NCBI GenBank assembly: GCA_021163465.1
Contig: JAGGWU010000053.1
Span: 1-6,674 of the forward strand
From: Candidatus Bipolaricaulota bacterium
GTDB taxonomy: Bacteria; Bipolaricaulota; Bipolaricaulia; Bipolaricaulales; Bipolaricaulaceae
Reading direction: 5' to 3'
Length of the DNA: 6,674 nucleotides
Both the position numbers and the translations under genes were made by a program. The notes under the pieces were generated by a model. It worked only from the letters and a program-made list of their open reading frames with translations. It did no database searches and was not told the origin of the DNA. This document shows positions 5,474 to 6,674 of the stretch, piece after piece; position 1 is the first letter of the stretch, and the number at the start of each line of letters is the position of its first letter.

Positions 5474-6237
5474 ACGGGGACGAAGGCCTTGAGGCCCTGG
5501 TTCCCACCTATAAGCTCGAATTCCATCCCATAGGCGATGGAGATGTTCCGAGGTGTCAATACCTCGTCCCGCGGCCCCTGGGCGACAAGGAGACCTCTCC
5601 TCAGGATGGCCACGCTATCGGCGTAGAGGAGGGCGTTGTTGGGGTTGTGGGTGGTGAGGACCGGGGAAAGCCCTTCAGCCGCGAGCCCCCGCACAAGCCT
5701 CAGGATCCCGTGTTGGTGTTTCGGATCCAGGTGGGCATCGGGCTCATCCAGGAGGAGGAACCTGGCCTCCTGGGCGAGGCCCCTGGCGATGAGGACGAGC
5801 CTCATCTCCCCCCCGGAAAGCTCCGTATAAACATGGTCCGCAAGCTTGGAAAGCCCTACCGCATCCAGGGCCGCGAACGCGATGTCGAGGTCCCGCCGCC
5901 CGGGGGTGGAGAGGAGGCCGAGGTGGGGTGCCCGTCCCATGAGCACCACCTCCAGTACCCGGTATCCGAAAACCGGGCGGTGGATCTGGGGCACATAAGC
6001 GATGGCCCGGGCCCGCTCCATTGGGGGAAGGGCATATAGGTCGCGGTCACCCAACGAAATCCTCCCCCCTTGCGGAGCCCTGAGGCCACAAAGGCACTCA
6101 AGCAGCGTGGTCTTGCCCGAACCATTCGGCCCCAGGAGGAAATATACCTTCCCCGCCCCGAGTTCCAGGGAAATCCCCTGCAAAACCGGTACCCCTGGCC
6201 TATAGGCGTATGAGACCCCGTGGGCCGAAAGCTTCAT
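5434..6237 (-). CDS. ABC transporter ATP-binding protein, FepC/BtuD type
   Basis: This 267-residue ATPase is the energy-coupling subunit of a BtuCD/FecCDE-type importer at the inner face of the membrane. All motifs are present: Walker A GPNGSGKT (36-43), Q-loop Q84, signature LSGGE (140-144), Walker B FLLLDE (160-165), D-loop HLDP (169-172) and switch H197 in TTHNPNNA. The usual DEPT/S reads DEPD here (164-167). The substrate could be an iron chelate, haem, cobalamin or an oxyanion. The frame is open to 6672, but that part is antisense-like noise over the permease. ATG 6235-6237 is chosen: GGAGG is 6 bases before it and it overlaps the permease stop as ATGA. The ATG at 6241-6243 would touch the Shine-Dalgarno. 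The last dozen residues (SSRSDFGVN end) extend past the usual family end and create the 40-base tail overlap with the convergent gene. Confidence 0.93.
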   Translation of the reverse strand: MKLSAHGVSYAYRPGVPVLQGISLELGAGKVYFLLGPNGSGKTTLLECLCGLRAPQGGRISLGDRDLYALPPMERARAIAYVPQIHRPVFGYRVLEVVLMGRAPHLGLLSTPGRRDLDIAFAALDAVGLSKLADHVYTELSGGEMRLVLIARGLAQEARFLLLDEPDAHLDPKHQHGILRLVRGLAAEGLSPVLTTHNPNNALLYADSVAILRRGLLVAQGPRDEVLTPRNISIAYGMEFELIGGNQGLKAFVPVQGRSSRSDFGVN

Positions 6238-6674
6238 CTCCATCCTCCGCCCCGGGCTAGATGCCTCATGAAAAGCAAAAGGAAGGCCGGGGCCCCCACG
6301 ATCCCCGTGAGGACCCCCAAGGGGATCTCGCTCCTCATGAGGGTCCGGGAAAGGAGGTCCAACAGCACCAGGAAGCCGGCACCCATCAGCATCGAGGCGG
6401 GCAGCACCCGGGAGTGATCGGGCCCGGTTAGGGCCCGTGCCGCGTGGGGTGTGATAAGTCCGATCCACCCGATCATCCCCGCCTGGGAGACCGCGGAGGC
6501 CACGAGCAGGGTTCCCACAAGGATCACCCAGGTGCGCAACCGCGTCACGTTCACCCCCAGCGCCGCCGCCTCCCGTTCGTCCAGGCTGAGGAGGTTCAGC
6601 CGCCACCTCAACAGGAGGAGGGTCCCCGCCCCCAGCACGTATACAACGAGCAGCTTCCCCACCGCGTCCCACCC
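6234..6674 (-). CDS. ABC transporter permease, BtuC/FecCD family, C-terminal part (cut by the right edge)
   Basis: One hundred and forty-six residues are visible, starting G-W-D-A-V in mid-protein; a full family member has roughly 320-350 residues. Family signatures are LNLLSLDEREAAALGVNV (26-43, where LSLGE is more usual), the helix leading to GMIGWIGLITPHAARALTGPDH (66-87), and SEIPLGVLTGIVGAPAFLLLF (115-135). Several hydrophobic membrane segments are evident. The protein forms the channel across the inner membrane together with the ATPase encoded next, which it overlaps by 4 bases (ATGA). The GTG at 6662 is not a real start: the frame is open to the edge and the family pattern needs more sequence upstream. 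A substrate-binding protein gene, usual for such operons, would be outside the window. Confidence 0.93.
   Translation of the reverse strand, partial: GWDAVGKLLVVYVLGAGTLLLLRWRLNLLSLDEREAAALGVNVTRLRTWVILVGTLLVASAVSQAGMIGWIGLITPHAARALTGPDHSRVLPASMLMGAGFLVLLDLLSRTLMRSEIPLGVLTGIVGAPAFLLLFMRHLARGGGWR
6244..6248 (-). promoter_or_regulatory. Ribosome binding site that decides the ATPase start
   Basis: GGAGG on the minus strand, within the last codons of the permease, is 6 bases before ATG 6235-6237 but directly abuts the ATG at 6241-6243. It therefore favours the start that overlaps the permease stop as ATGA. Confidence 0.6.

Noticed and set aside
6238..6672. N-terminal extension of the ATPase frame to 412 codons
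   Set aside because: The added residues are Gly/Arg/Pro-rich and overlie the real permease frame; the family starts just before the first strand at the ATG chosen.
1..6674. tRNA, rRNA, CRISPR array, insertion sequence
   Set aside because: No T-arm/anticodon arrangement, regularly spaced direct repeats, transposase frame or paired terminal repeats were found by eye.

Overview
This window is GC-rich bacterial DNA. It has Shine-Dalgarno sites such as AGGAGG and GGAGG, sigma70-like -35/-10 boxes, tight gene packing with 4-base ATGA overlaps, and a two-domain glutamine-dependent NAD+ synthetase. The DUF763 protein, a family common in archaea and thermophilic bacteria, and a HicB/UPF0150-type fragment suggest a thermophilic or deep-branching lineage, for example Bipolaricaulota-like. 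That placement is an inference with low confidence. No complete mobile element, CRISPR array, rRNA or tRNA was recognised.

Left part (1-632): the left edge carries, on the minus strand, the C-terminal part of a HicB-like antitoxin (1-93). It has a very good Shine-Dalgarno site but no recognisable N-terminal half. Behind it lies about 540 bases without a convincing gene. That stretch is rich in structure: a near-consensus minus-strand promoter (351-380) overlapping a hairpin, two mutually exclusive hairpins (460-497), and a nested inverted repeat just after the DUF763 stop codon.

Middle (633-4027): three minus-strand genes read GNAT acetyltransferase -> nadE -> DUF763 protein. GNAT and nadE overlap by ATGA and are probably translationally coupled. 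DUF763 follows 153 bases later and probably has its own promoter with a very short leader. A strong 36-base dyad lies about 60 bases upstream of that predicted start of transcription. NadE makes NAD+ from deamido-NAD+. The substrate of the acetyltransferase is unknown.

Right part (4145-6674): a plus-strand gene of 442 codons, divergent from GNAT, encodes a protein I cannot assign. It has a signal-peptide-like N-terminus and a methyltransferase-like LRPGGTIVIAED stretch. It converges on, and overlaps by 40 bases, a minus-strand transporter operon: the C-terminal part of a BtuC/FecCD-type permease (cut by the right edge) and its FepC/BtuD-type ATPase, joined by an ATGA overlap. The transporter probably imports a metal chelate, haem, cobalamin or an oxyanion; the sequence does not say which.

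The most interesting items are the unassigned 442-residue protein, the uncharacterised DUF763 protein with its upstream dyad, and the truncated hicB with its long structured upstream region.
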